This document shows, in pieces, positions 28,927-37,585 of a stretch of 64,000 nt of DNA. Position numbers and translations under genes: made by a program. Source of the DNA: Rhodococcus wratislaviensis (GTDB lineage: Bacteria; Actinomycetota; Actinomycetes; Mycobacteriales; Mycobacteriaceae). The stretch is taken from assembly GCF_900455735.1 (NCBI RefSeq), contig NZ_UAUI01000011.1, positions 310,001-374,000 on the forward strand. Direction: 5' to 3'. The first letter of the stretch is position 1; each line of letters opens with the position of its first letter. Below the pieces are notes generated by a model, which saw only the letters and a program-made list of their open reading frames with translations, was not told where the DNA came from and did no database searches.

Positions 28927-30477
28927 GTGTCCCAGATACCTCTTCAGCGTCCTGACGACGCCATTTCCGACGACGACGCCCAACTGGCCGCTCTCGGCTT
29001 CGAGTCCGAGTTCAAACGAGACATGAGCCTGTGGGCGAACTTCTCCCTCGGTTTCACCTACCTGTCCCCTGTTGTCGGCATCTACACCGTCTTCGCGATC
29101 GCGCTGGTCGCTGCCGGGCCTCCGATGATCTGGAGCCTGCTGATCGCCGGTGTCGGCCAGTTCCTCGTAGCCCTGGTTTTCAGCGAGGTCGTCGCGCAGT
29201 TCCCGGTCGCCGGTGGGGTGTACCCCTGGGCCCGCCGCTTGTGGGGCCGAAAGTGGGCGTGGATGACGGGCTGGGTGTACCTGTTCGCCCTGCTCGCCAC
29301 GATCGCCGGCGTCGCCTACGGCGCGGGCCCGTTCGTCGCCACGGTGGTCGGGTTCACCCCCTCGGTGACCACCACCATCGCCTGCGCCCTCGCGGTGCTG
29401 ATCCTGGCCACGGTCATCAACTTCGGCGGGACAAAGGTCCTGGGCTATGCCGCGATCTTCGGTTTCGGGGCCGAGTTGCTCGGCGCACTCGTCGTCGGAA
29501 TCTGGTTGCTGGTCGCCGAGCGTCATCACGGACTGGGAGTTCTCTTCGACAGTTTCGGGGCGCAGGGCTCGCACAGCTTCCTGTATGCGTTCCTCGCCGC
29601 CAGCCTGATCGGTGTCTTCCAGTACTACGGTTTCGAGGCCTGCGGCGACGTCGCCGAGGAAGTCAAGAATCCCGGCATCCAGATCCCGAAGTCCATGCGC
29701 CGCACCATCTACATCGGCGGCGCCGCGGCAACCTTCGTGTGCCTGAGCCTGATTCTGTCGGTCGTCGACTTCGGTGCCGTCATCAGCGGCGAAGACCCTG
29801 ATCCGGTCGCGACCGTCCTCGGCGACGCGTTCGGTCCGGTGGGCTCGAAGATCGTCATCGTCGTCGTGCTGATCTCGTTCGTCTCCTGTGCCCTGAGCCT
29901 GCAGGCGGCGGCGAGCCGACTGATCTACTCCTATGCCCGTGACGGGATGATCGTCGGCAGCCGGCTCTGGTCGAAGTTCGACCACCACCGCGCGGTCCCG
30001 CCGTACGCGCTGCTGTTCGCCGCCGTCGTCCCCGGAATCTTGATCATCGGGTCGGCCGTGTCCACCGACGCCCTGACCAAGCTGATCAGCTTCGGCGCCA
30101 TCGGCATCTACATCGCCTTCCAGATGGTGGTCTTCGCCGCGCTGCGTGCCCGCGTCAAGGGCTGGATCCCGAACGGGAAATACCAGCTCGGCAAGTGGGC
30201 GATGCCGATCAACATCGGCGCACTGGTCTACGGCGTCGCCGCCATCGTCAACATCAGCTGGCCGCGCACCCCTGACGCCGTCTGGTACGACAACTACATC
30301 GTCGCCCTGCTGTGCGCCGCGGTCATCGGATCCGGCCTGCTCTACATGGCACTCGCCCGCTCCCACAGCAACGGGACCGCACCCTTCGGCGACGCGATCC
30401 CCCAGCGCCCCAACCCCACCCACGCGGCTTCTGTCGAACCGCAGCCCGAACCCGCAGGAGCAACCGATGTCCACTGA
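28927..30477 (+). CDS. APC family amino acid/polyamine permease
   Basis: A 516-residue transporter with about 12 membrane segments. The N-terminal signature LAALGFESEFKRDMSLWANFSLGF and the motif QFPVAGGVYPWARRLWG mark the amino acid/choline/GABA branch of the APC superfamily. I prefer the GTG at 28927 (VSQIPLQRPD); a GTG at 28855 would add 24 residues and start only a few bases after the predicted transcription start. First gene of the operon; the stop overlaps the P450 start by 11 bp. It probably imports the amine substrate. Confidence 0.9.
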   Translation: MSQIPLQRPDDAISDDDAQLAALGFESEFKRDMSLWANFSLGFTYLSPVVGIYTVFAIALVAAGPPMIWSLLIAGVGQFLVALVFSEVVAQFPVAGGVYPWARRLWGRKWAWMTGWVYLFALLATIAGVAYGAGPFVATVVGFTPSVTTTIACALAVLILATVINFGGTKVLGYAAIFGFGAELLGALVVGIWLLVAERHHGLGVLFDSFGAQGSHSFLYAFLAASLIGVFQYYGFEACGDVAEEVKNPGIQIPKSMRRTIYIGGAAATFVCLSLILSVVDFGAVISGEDPDPVATVLGDAFGPVGSKIVIVVVLISFVSCALSLQAAASRLIYSYARDGMIVGSRLWSKFDHHRAVPPYALLFAAVVPGILIIGSAVSTDALTKLISFGAIGIYIAFQMVVFAALRARVKGWIPNGKYQLGKWAMPINIGALVYGVAAIVNISWPRTPDAVWYDNYIVALLCAAVIGSGLLYMALARSHSNGTAPFGDAIPQRPNPTHAASVEPQPEPAGATDVH

Positions 30478-31666
30478 TCAACTGACCCAGGCGCCGTTTC
30501 TGAACCTGGCCGATCCCACCTTCTCGGTGCAATCCGATGCCGTCCGCCAGGCGCGCGAGGCCAGCTGGTACGCCCATACCAGCTACGGACTCGCCGTCCT
30601 GCGGTACGACGAGGTCGGCAAGCTGATGAAAGACCGTCGCCTGCGGCAGGGAAGCTGGGCATGGCCGGCGCACAACGGCGTCCACGACGGGCCGTTCGCG
30701 CACTGGTGGACGAGCGCGCTGCTCAACCTCGAAGGCGACGACCACCATCGCCTGCGTCGACTGATGAACCCCGCCTTCTCGCCGAAACTGATCGGTGGCC
30801 TGGTCCCGAGGTTCCAAGCCCTCGCGAACGAGTTGATCGACGGGTTCTACGACCGCGGCCGATGCGACTTCGCCTCCGAGTTCGCCGAACCGTACGCAGC
30901 CCGCGTCATCGCGATCATGCTCGGTATCCCCGAGAGCGAATGGAAGAAGATCGCCGCCTGGTCCAACGACATCGGCCTGGCCTTGGGCGTCACACTCAAG
31001 CAGGACCTCACCAAGGTCGAGGCCGCGCTCGAAGGGCTCTACGAGTATGCCGACGAACTGATCGCCGACCGGCGCAAGAATCCGGGAGACGACTTCGTCA
31101 GCCGGCTCGTTCTGGCCGAACGTGACGGTGAACATCTCAGCCACGACGAGCTGCGCGTGTCGCTGGTCCTGCTGATCTTCGGCGGGATGGACACCACCCG
31201 CAACCAGCTGGGCCTGGCCCTGCAAACGTTCATGAAGTATCCCGACCAGTGGACGCTGCTCGGGGAACACCCCGAACTGGGCACGGCGGCGGTGGAAGAG
31301 GTCATGCGCGTCAACCCGACCGTCACGTGGGTGACACGCGAAGCACTCGAGGACTTCGAGTACCAGGGCGTCGAGATCAAGGCCGGCACCACCATCCACC
31401 TGTTGTCCGAATCAGCCGGCACCGACCCGCGGGTGATCGACGGTGAGCCCTTCGATCTGACTGCTCAGCGACCGCCGCACTTCGGTTTCGGTGGCGGCGC
31501 ACATCACTGCCTCGGACACTTCGTCGCCCGCAGCGACATGAGCGAAGCCCTTCCACTCCTCGCCCAGCGGTTGAAGAACCCGACCATCGACGGCATCGCC
31601 ACCTGGCTGCCGCTCAGCGGCAACACCGGCCCGATCTTCCTGCCGATCGCGTTCGAACGCGGTTGA
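30467..31666 (+). CDS. Cytochrome P450, CYP151-like
   Basis: A 399-residue soluble P450. The I-helix oxygen motif FGGMDTTRNQLG, the ExxR motif in VEEVMRV region and the heme-binding loop FGFGGGAHHCLGHFVAR with the axial cysteine are intact. The double histidine before the cysteine and the segment SESAGTDPR recall CYP151 (P450pip/P450mor) of mycobacteria, which starts the breakdown of piperidine, pyrrolidine and morpholine; I make this match from memory. GGAG lies eight bases before the ATG. Its ferredoxin and reductase genes follow directly. Confidence 0.88.
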   Translation: MSTDQLTQAPFLNLADPTFSVQSDAVRQAREASWYAHTSYGLAVLRYDEVGKLMKDRRLRQGSWAWPAHNGVHDGPFAHWWTSALLNLEGDDHHRLRRLMNPAFSPKLIGGLVPRFQALANELIDGFYDRGRCDFASEFAEPYAARVIAIMLGIPESEWKKIAAWSNDIGLALGVTLKQDLTKVEAALEGLYEYADELIADRRKNPGDDFVSRLVLAERDGEHLSHDELRVSLVLLIFGGMDTTRNQLGLALQTFMKYPDQWTLLGEHPELGTAAVEEVMRVNPTVTWVTREALEDFEYQGVEIKAGTTIHLLSESAGTDPRVIDGEPFDLTAQRPPHFGFGGGAHHCLGHFVARSDMSEALPLLAQRLKNPTIDGIATWLPLSGNTGPIFLPIAFERG

Positions 31667-31710
31667 CACCCAACACCATCAGTACTTTATCGGTAAGAGA
31701 GGTAAAAGAA

Positions 31711-31902
31711 ATGGACGTTCGCGTCGACTACGGAATGTGCCAGGACCACGGACAGTGCGCCATCGCGTCACCCAGGGTCTTCCAGATGGATGACGACGGC
31801 AAGCTCGTCTACGACAAGCATCCGGAGGATTCCCAACGCGACGAGGTAGAAGAAGCAGCCGACGTCTGCCCCGTCCAAGCGATCTTCCTCGACGAGAGCT
31901 GA
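31711..31902 (+). CDS. [3Fe-4S] ferredoxin, P450 partner
   Basis: A 63-residue ferredoxin. The cluster motif is CQDHGQC plus a distant CP, so histidine stands where the second cysteine of a four-iron cluster would be; this is typical of the [3Fe-4S] ferredoxins that serve bacterial P450s. The ATG at 31711 has GAGAGG nine bases upstream; an in-frame ATG-like start 16 codons earlier lacks a site. It carries electrons from the reductase four bases downstream to the P450 upstream. Confidence 0.92.
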   Translation: MDVRVDYGMCQDHGQCAIASPRVFQMDDDGKLVYDKHPEDSQRDEVEEAADVCPVQAIFLDES

Positions 31903-31906
31903 ACCG

Positions 31907-33175
31907 ATGCCTTCGCACGTTGTCATCGTCGGTGGATCGATGGGCGGTCTCCGCGCAGCCGAACAGCTGATCGCCAACAAATTCGACGGAATCATCACCA
32001 TCGTCGGCGACGAACAGCACATGCCGTACAACCGCCCGCCCCTGTCGAAGGACGTGCTCGCCGCCGAACGCGACGAACAGAACTCCACCCTCGACCACTG
32101 GCACTCCTCGGTCGCCTTCCGCCAACGTAAGAGCATCGCGGATGTGCAATGGAAACTCGGAACACCCGCGGTGTCGAGTGACCTCGACTCCAAGACCGTC
32201 ACCCTCGCCGACGGCGAGGTACTGCACTACGACGGGTTGGTCGTGGCGACCGGCCTGCGCCCCCGGCGCCTGGACCTGCCGGGACCGAAGTCCGGCCGGC
32301 ATGTCATTCGTACCCTCGACGACGCCATCGGGTTACGCGGGGAACTCGAGCCGGGAAACCGGGTCGTTGTCGTCGGCGGCGGATTCATCGGATGCGAAAC
32401 CGCAGCCACCGCCCGCACACTCGGGTGCGAGGTGCACATCGTCGAGCCGCTGGCCGTCCCGATGATCCGGCCCCTCGGCGAAGAATTCGGCAACGCACTA
32501 CGGCGAGTGCATGAAGCATTCGGCGTGCACGTCCACACCGGGGTATCCGTCGAACGGGCGGTCGCCAGCGGCGATGATTCCGGCCGGCTGTCCGCAGTGA
32601 TCCTGTCCGACGGCACCCGACTCGACGCCGACGTGCTGATCGAATCGGTCGGCTCCCACCCCAACGTCGAATGGCTCGACGGCAACGGCCTCGACCTCGG
32701 AAACGGTGTCCTGTGCGACAACCACCTGCGCGTCGAATCGCGGCCCGACGTCGTCGCAGTCGGCGACATCGCCCGGTTCCCCGATCCGGCCACCGGGAAC
32801 ATCCCGCGCCGAATCGAACACTGGTGCATCCCCACCGATACCGCCAAGCGAGCCGCGGTCTCGCTGATCCACCACCTGAACGGTGCCGGCGAGGACACCA
32901 CCGTGTTCTCACCGCTGCCGTCGTTCTGGAGTGATCAGTTCGGGCTACGACTGCAGGGCTACGGCTCACCGGGCGACGCCGACCACGTCTCGGTACTCGA
33001 GGGGGACCTGTCGGCCCCGATCGACGACGACCCGTCCGCACTGGACGGCACCGTCGTCGGTTACTACCGCGGGAGTCAGCTGGTCGGGGTCGTCATGATC
33101 TCGCCCGCACCCGCGTCGGCCCGGAAATACCGCGACGCCATCGAAACCTCGCGCGCCGCAGTCCTCACTTCTTGA
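31907..33175 (+). CDS. FAD-dependent NAD(P)H-ferredoxin reductase
   Basis: A 422-residue reductase of the putidaredoxin-reductase type. The FAD dinucleotide motif VVIVGGSMGGLRAAEQL is at the N-terminus, NAD-binding VVVVGGGFIGCETAATA near residue 150, and the second FAD motif VVAVGDIARFPDP near residue 285. It moves electrons from NAD(P)H to the adjacent ferredoxin. Gaps of 4 bp upstream and 35 bp downstream place it firmly in the operon. Confidence 0.92.
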   Translation: MPSHVVIVGGSMGGLRAAEQLIANKFDGIITIVGDEQHMPYNRPPLSKDVLAAERDEQNSTLDHWHSSVAFRQRKSIADVQWKLGTPAVSSDLDSKTVTLADGEVLHYDGLVVATGLRPRRLDLPGPKSGRHVIRTLDDAIGLRGELEPGNRVVVVGGGFIGCETAATARTLGCEVHIVEPLAVPMIRPLGEEFGNALRRVHEAFGVHVHTGVSVERAVASGDDSGRLSAVILSDGTRLDADVLIESVGSHPNVEWLDGNGLDLGNGVLCDNHLRVESRPDVVAVGDIARFPDPATGNIPRRIEHWCIPTDTAKRAAVSLIHHLNGAGEDTTVFSPLPSFWSDQFGLRLQGYGSPGDADHVSVLEGDLSAPIDDDPSALDGTVVGYYRGSQLVGVVMISPAPASARKYRDAIETSRAAVLTS

Positions 33176-33210
33176 CCCCGCGACCTACCCACACCACAAG
33201 GAGACATCCG

Positions 33211-34578
33211 ATGACCTCATTGGATCAGCACCGGGAACTCAATTCTTCGGATGCCCGTATCGCAGACATCCAGAACCAAATCGACTCCACCGGAGTCGAA
33301 TACATCTACTACCAGGTCGTGACCCTCACCGGGCGAACCGTCGCCAAGGTCGTCCCCGCCCGGCACCTTCGCCGCAACCTCGTCAAGGGCGTGCAGTTCC
33401 ACCGCACCGCCATGGTCGATCTGCACACCGACCGCACCGGACAGCTGCTCGGAGGTGGTGTCGACGCGGCCGAGTTCACCGCCATCCCCGACCTGGACAC
33501 CTTCGCGGTGCTTCCCTGGGACACCACGGTCGCGCGGTTCTTCTGCACCACCTACGAGCCCGACCACATCCCTGACATCGGTGGCGAATACCTCGCCACC
33601 GACACGCGCAGCACACTCATTCGGGCACACAGCCAGTTCAAGGCCGACACCGGCCTCGAACTCAAGAGCGGCTGCGAACCCGAGATGAGCTGGCTCGGCG
33701 CAAGCATGGACGTCAAGGTCCGCCCGGGTGGCAGCGCCGCATACCAGACCGCGAACCTCGAGCTGATGCGCCCGATCTACCAAAAGGTCATGACCTACGC
33801 CCACGCCCTCGGATTCGACATGATCGAAGGAGACTACGAAGACCCCGGGCAGCTCGAACTGAACTGGCAATTCGACCGCTGCACCGCCACCGCCGATCGC
33901 CTGATCACCTACCGGCAAATTTGCCACCAGGTCGCCAAGGAGCACGGTGTCATCGCCAGCTTCATGCCCAAGCCCGTCACCGGCTCCATGGGCAACGGCT
34001 GCCACCACAACGTCAGCCTGTGGAACGGCGACGAGAACGTCCTCGAAGAGCCGGGCCGCCGCGAACTCCACCTGAGCAAGATCGGCCAGCACGCCCTCGG
34101 CGGCATGCTCGACCACGCCCCCGGATCGATCGCGATCATGGCCTCGACAGTCAACTCCTACAAGCGATTCTGGGACGGCGGACAATTCGCCCCCACCGCC
34201 GTCAACTGGGGTATGGACAACAAGACCTGCACTGTCCGACTCTCCGCCGTCGGACGTCTCGAGTACAAGATCCCCGACGCCAGCGTCAACCCCTACCTCT
34301 CCCACACCGTGCTGCTCGCCGCGATCAAACACGGCATCGACAACGCCACCGATCCCGGGGATCCGCAGATCGGCAGCAGCTACGGCGACGACACCTACGA
34401 GACGTTGCCGCTGACCCTCGGGGACGCGGTGCAAGCCTTCAACGACAACACCGTCATTCGCGGCAGTCTTGCCCCCGAGCTCGCCGACCAGTACTCGGCT
34501 CTGAAATTCGACGAATGGGCTCGCGCATGCGGCGCCGTGACCGACTTCGACCGCGACATGTACCTGGAGTTCCTGTGA
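33211..34578 (+). CDS. Glutamine-synthetase-like gamma-glutamylamine ligase (GlnT/PuuA-like)
   Basis: A 455-residue member of the glutamine synthetase superfamily that should join glutamate to an amine using ATP. Catalytic landmarks are present: SGCEPEMSW, EGDYEDPGQLELNW, GNGCHHNVSLW and the arginine-containing NWGMDNKTCTVRL. It differs from GlnA by a long N-terminal domain variant and by lacking the adenylylation-site surroundings. AAGGAG lies before the ATG at 33211. A glutamine-synthetase-like gene has been reported next to the mycobacterial piperidine P450 genes, and PuuA does the same chemistry on putrescine. Stop overlaps the next gene (GTGA). Confidence 0.88.
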   Translation: MTSLDQHRELNSSDARIADIQNQIDSTGVEYIYYQVVTLTGRTVAKVVPARHLRRNLVKGVQFHRTAMVDLHTDRTGQLLGGGVDAAEFTAIPDLDTFAVLPWDTTVARFFCTTYEPDHIPDIGGEYLATDTRSTLIRAHSQFKADTGLELKSGCEPEMSWLGASMDVKVRPGGSAAYQTANLELMRPIYQKVMTYAHALGFDMIEGDYEDPGQLELNWQFDRCTATADRLITYRQICHQVAKEHGVIASFMPKPVTGSMGNGCHHNVSLWNGDENVLEEPGRRELHLSKIGQHALGGMLDHAPGSIAIMASTVNSYKRFWDGGQFAPTAVNWGMDNKTCTVRLSAVGRLEYKIPDASVNPYLSHTVLLAAIKHGIDNATDPGDPQIGSSYGDDTYETLPLTLGDAVQAFNDNTVIRGSLAPELADQYSALKFDEWARACGAVTDFDRDMYLEFL

Positions 34579-35282
34579 GCAACGAACTGAAACTGATCTG
34601 CGTCGACCTGCCCGCACCGCCGCTGTTCGACAAGGCGGCCCCCGACGGAACGCGGGTCGGATACGAGCCCTCCGCGGCCGAACTCGTTGCCGATGTCCTC
34701 GGCAAGACCGTCCGCTGGGTCGTGACGTCCTGGAGCGACATGGTTCCCGCCGTGCAGGATGGCCGCGGTGACGCCATCTGGTGCGGTCAGGGCATCACCC
34801 CTTCGCGCGCCGAACTGGTCGACTTCACCCGCCCCTACGCAATTTTCGACGAATCGGTTCTCGTCCTCGCGGACAGCGGAATCAACGCTGCGGACGACCT
34901 GAGGGGCAAGCGGGTCGGCGCCATCGTCGGCAGCACGAACCTCGCACTCGCGGAGACCTTCGACGGCGTGACGACGGTGCCATTCGACGGTGCGACCGAC
35001 GACGTCCTCGGCGACATGGTGCAGGCACTGCGCGATGGCGAAATTGACGCCGTGGTCGACGATGACGTCGCCATCGTGCCGCTCGGGGAGCAGTCCGACC
35101 TGGCCGTCGCCTTCACCGTTGCCACCCGGAACCGGTGGGGTGTCTCGGTCGCGAAGGGCAACGACACCCTCCGCATCAGCATGGACGCAGCCTTGAACAA
35201 GGTCATCGCCGACGGATCCCTCGAGGCCGAGTGGAAGCGGTGGATGCCGGACCTGCCCTTCCCCCTCACCGCCGATGAGTGA
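34575..35282 (+). CDS. Solute-binding-like protein (SBP_bac_3 fold) lacking a signal peptide
   Basis: A 235-residue protein with the fold of family 3 periplasmic amino-acid-binding proteins: WCGQGITPSRAELVDFTRPYAIF and DDLRGKRVGAIVGST are diagnostic. It begins directly in the first strand (MSNELKLICVDLPAPPLF), with no signal peptide or lipobox, so it should stay in the cytoplasm. No ABC transporter genes are near. The GTG start overlaps the ligase stop, and its end overlaps the next gene by 8 bp, so it is made in step with two pathway enzymes. It may sense or carry a pathway intermediate. Confidence 0.82.
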   Translation: MSNELKLICVDLPAPPLFDKAAPDGTRVGYEPSAAELVADVLGKTVRWVVTSWSDMVPAVQDGRGDAIWCGQGITPSRAELVDFTRPYAIFDESVLVLADSGINAADDLRGKRVGAIVGSTNLALAETFDGVTTVPFDGATDDVLGDMVQALRDGEIDAVVDDDVAIVPLGEQSDLAVAFTVATRNRWGVSVAKGNDTLRISMDAALNKVIADGSLEAEWKRWMPDLPFPLTADE

Positions 35283-36033
35283 GACCGACGGCCAGGGCCG
35301 GCCACTGATCGCCGTACCCGGCATCCGCGCCGCCTCGATCAGCGGTCTGCGACGCTCCGGAACCGTGGCTGCCGACAAGATCCTCGAAGCCATCTTCCGG
35401 GCCGGGGGAGAACCCGTCATCGTGCCGCCCGGACCGGGCAACGTCGCGCGCCGGCTGACGATCTTCGACGGCATCGTTCTGCCCGGCGGCGCCGACCTGG
35501 ACCCCGCTACCTACGGGGCAGAACGTGACTCCCGCACGGAGGCATCGGACCCCGTGCAGGACGAGTTCGACCTGGTTACGGCGCGGGCGGTGATCGACCT
35601 GGGACTGCCCTTCCTCGCGATCTGCCGCGGCATGCAGGTCGTCAACGTGGCGCTCGGCGGCACCCTGGTGCAGCACGTACCCGACAGCCACATCCGGCAC
35701 CGCGAATGCATGCACCCCGTCCGGATGGAATCCGGCTCCGCGGTCGCACAGGCGATGGGCGGCCGCGTGTTCGAGGTCTCCTCGTACCATCACCAAGCCG
35801 TCGACCGACTCGGCGCGGGACTGCGGGTGGCCGGCCGTGCCGGGGACGGGTGCGTCGAGGTGCTCGAGCACGACAGCTCCCCGATGCTCGGCGTGCAGTG
35901 GCACCCCGAGGACGACGCGGACACCGCACCGCACCAGCAAGCACTGTTCGACGCCACGGTCGAGCGCGCTCGGCTCGCCCGGGCGCGACGCGACGAACTC
36001 GGGCGGGACCTCGTCCGAACGAAGGAGTACTGA
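35275..36033 (+). CDS. Gamma-glutamyl-gamma-aminobutyrate hydrolase family protein (PuuD-like), copy 2
   Basis: A 252-residue class I amidotransferase-like hydrolase with nucleophile motif AICRGMQVVNVALGGTL, substrate loop VLPGGADLDPATYG and the histidine motif GVQWHPEDD. It should free glutamate from the gamma-glutamyl intermediate made by the ligase two genes upstream. It overlaps the binding-protein gene by 8 bp and ends one base before the aldehyde dehydrogenase start region. It is more compact than copy 1 at 26318, so the two may act on different chain lengths. Confidence 0.9.
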   Translation: MSETDGQGRPLIAVPGIRAASISGLRRSGTVAADKILEAIFRAGGEPVIVPPGPGNVARRLTIFDGIVLPGGADLDPATYGAERDSRTEASDPVQDEFDLVTARAVIDLGLPFLAICRGMQVVNVALGGTLVQHVPDSHIRHRECMHPVRMESGSAVAQAMGGRVFEVSSYHHQAVDRLGAGLRVAGRAGDGCVEVLEHDSSPMLGVQWHPEDDADTAPHQQALFDATVERARLARARRDELGRDLVRTKEY

Positions 36034-36034
36034 C

Positions 36035-37540
36035 ATGACCGCAACCGTGCCCAGCGAGGTGGACCGCCTGCTCGAGACAGCTCGGCGACTGTCACCCCGG
36101 AACGATGTCTTCATCGACGGCACATTCGTTCCCGCCCTCGCAGGCAGGCGCTTCGACTGCATCTCACCCCGCGACGGCCGGGTACTGACCACCATCGCCG
36201 AAGGCGACCGCGAAGACATCGACCGCGCCGTCCAGTCCGCTCGCCGCGCCTTCGAAGACGGTCGCTGGGCCAAGCAGCATCCCCGTGAACGCCGCCGGGT
36301 GCTACAGGCCCTCGCGCGACTGATCGAGGAGCATGCCGACGAGCTCGCTCTTCTCGAAGCCTTGGACATGGGCAAACCCGTCGGGGATGCCCGGGCAGTC
36401 GACGTGCGAGTAACGGTGCAGTGCTTCGACTTCTATGCCGAGGCCATCGACAAGCGCTACGACGAGGTGGCGCCGACCGACGACACCACCTTCGCGACCA
36501 TCACCCGCGAGCCGTACGGTGTGGTCGCGGCGATTGTGCCGTGGAACTTTCCGCTGATGCTTGCGGCCTGGAAACTCGCCCCCGCCCTCGCGGTCGGCAA
36601 CAGCGTCGTTCTCAAGCCGGCGGAGGCGTCCTCGTTGACAGCGCTGAAGCTCGCAGAACTCGCCGCGGAGGCCGGCCTGCCCGCCGGTGTCCTCAACGTG
36701 GTTCCGGGTTTCGGTGCCACCGCAGGCGCCGCACTGGGACTTCACAACGACGTCGATGCCATCACCTTCACCGGATCGGGCCCGGTCGGGCGGACTCTGC
36801 TTCGCGCCTCCGCCGATTCCAACTTGAAGGAGGTCTCGCTCGAGCTCGGCGGGAAGAGCGCTCAGCTCGTCCTCGCGGACGCCACCGGACTCGAGAACAT
36901 CGCAACATCCGTCGCGAGTGGCATCTTCTTCAACCAGGGTGAAGTCTGTTCGGCCGGTTCGCGTCTGGTTGTGCACCGTTCACGCAAGGATGAACTCGTG
37001 GAACACCTGCTGCGGGCCACTGCCAGGATGAAGGTCGGTGACCCCCTCGATCCGGACACTTCCGTCGGCGCGCTCGTGGAGGAGAAACACTTGCACCGCG
37101 TGCTCGGCTACATCGCAGCGGCAACCGACGAAGGTGCAACCACCCTCGCCGGTGGCTCGCAGGCACGGATCGACTCTGGCGGGTACTTCGTGGAACCGAC
37201 GATCTTCGACGACGTCACCCCGGAGATGACGATCGCCCAGGAGGAGGTCTTCGGCCCCGTACTGTCCATTCTCAGGTTCGACGACATCGACGAGGGCGTG
37301 CGGATCGCCAACGGCACCCACTACGGTCTCGCCGCAGCGGTGTGGACCGACAGTCTGTCGAACGCCCACCTCGTCGCGCGTGCCCTGCGCGCGGGAACGG
37401 TGTGGGTCAACAACTACGACGGTAGCGATATCACCGTGCCGTTCGGCGGGTACAAGCAGTCCGGGTTCGGAGCGCACGACAAGTCGCTCCATGCGCTCGA
37501 GAAGTACACCACGCTCAAGAGCACCTGGATGACGCTGTAA
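36035..37540 (+). CDS. Aldehyde dehydrogenase, PuuC-like
   Basis: A 501-residue NAD(P) aldehyde dehydrogenase. Catalytic cysteine in FNQGEVCSAGSRL, glutamate in SLELGGKSAQLV, cofactor turn in FTGSGPVGRTLL. This sequence type resembles the PuuC/gamma-glutamyl-gamma-aminobutyraldehyde dehydrogenase and betaine-aldehyde group more than the semialdehyde dehydrogenase at 24855. Position after the ligase and hydrolase supports oxidation of an aminoaldehyde or its glutamyl form. GAAGGAG precedes the ATG at 36035. Last gene of the operon, followed by a terminator. Confidence 0.9.
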   Translation: MTATVPSEVDRLLETARRLSPRNDVFIDGTFVPALAGRRFDCISPRDGRVLTTIAEGDREDIDRAVQSARRAFEDGRWAKQHPRERRRVLQALARLIEEHADELALLEALDMGKPVGDARAVDVRVTVQCFDFYAEAIDKRYDEVAPTDDTTFATITREPYGVVAAIVPWNFPLMLAAWKLAPALAVGNSVVLKPAEASSLTALKLAELAAEAGLPAGVLNVVPGFGATAGAALGLHNDVDAITFTGSGPVGRTLLRASADSNLKEVSLELGGKSAQLVLADATGLENIATSVASGIFFNQGEVCSAGSRLVVHRSRKDELVEHLLRATARMKVGDPLDPDTSVGALVEEKHLHRVLGYIAAATDEGATTLAGGSQARIDSGGYFVEPTIFDDVTPEMTIAQEEVFGPVLSILRFDDIDEGVRIANGTHYGLAAAVWTDSLSNAHLVARALRAGTVWVNNYDGSDITVPFGGYKQSGFGAHDKSLHALEKYTTLKSTWMTL

Positions 37541-37573
37541 AGGGACACCTTCCGGTAGTGGGAAGGGTCCCTT
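37540..37573. terminator. Terminator hairpin at the end of the amine operon
   Basis: Two stacked stems, AAGGGAC/GTCCCTT and CCTTCC/GGAAGG, with a single bulged A and a 7-base loop. It lies between the convergent aldehyde dehydrogenase and PucR genes and can serve both. Confidence 0.75.
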
Positions 37574-37585
37574 GCGAACTCGGAC

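Noticed and set aside
28819-30474. A 551-residue open frame on the minus strand opposite the APC permease gene
   Set aside because: It is an antisense shadow: Asp/Gly/Arg-rich composition without domains, while the plus strand codes for a clear permease.
28927-37540. Plain putrescine (Puu) operon
   Set aside because: There is no PuuB-type flavin oxidase or diamine aminotransferase, and the P450, ferredoxin and reductase have no role in the known Puu route.
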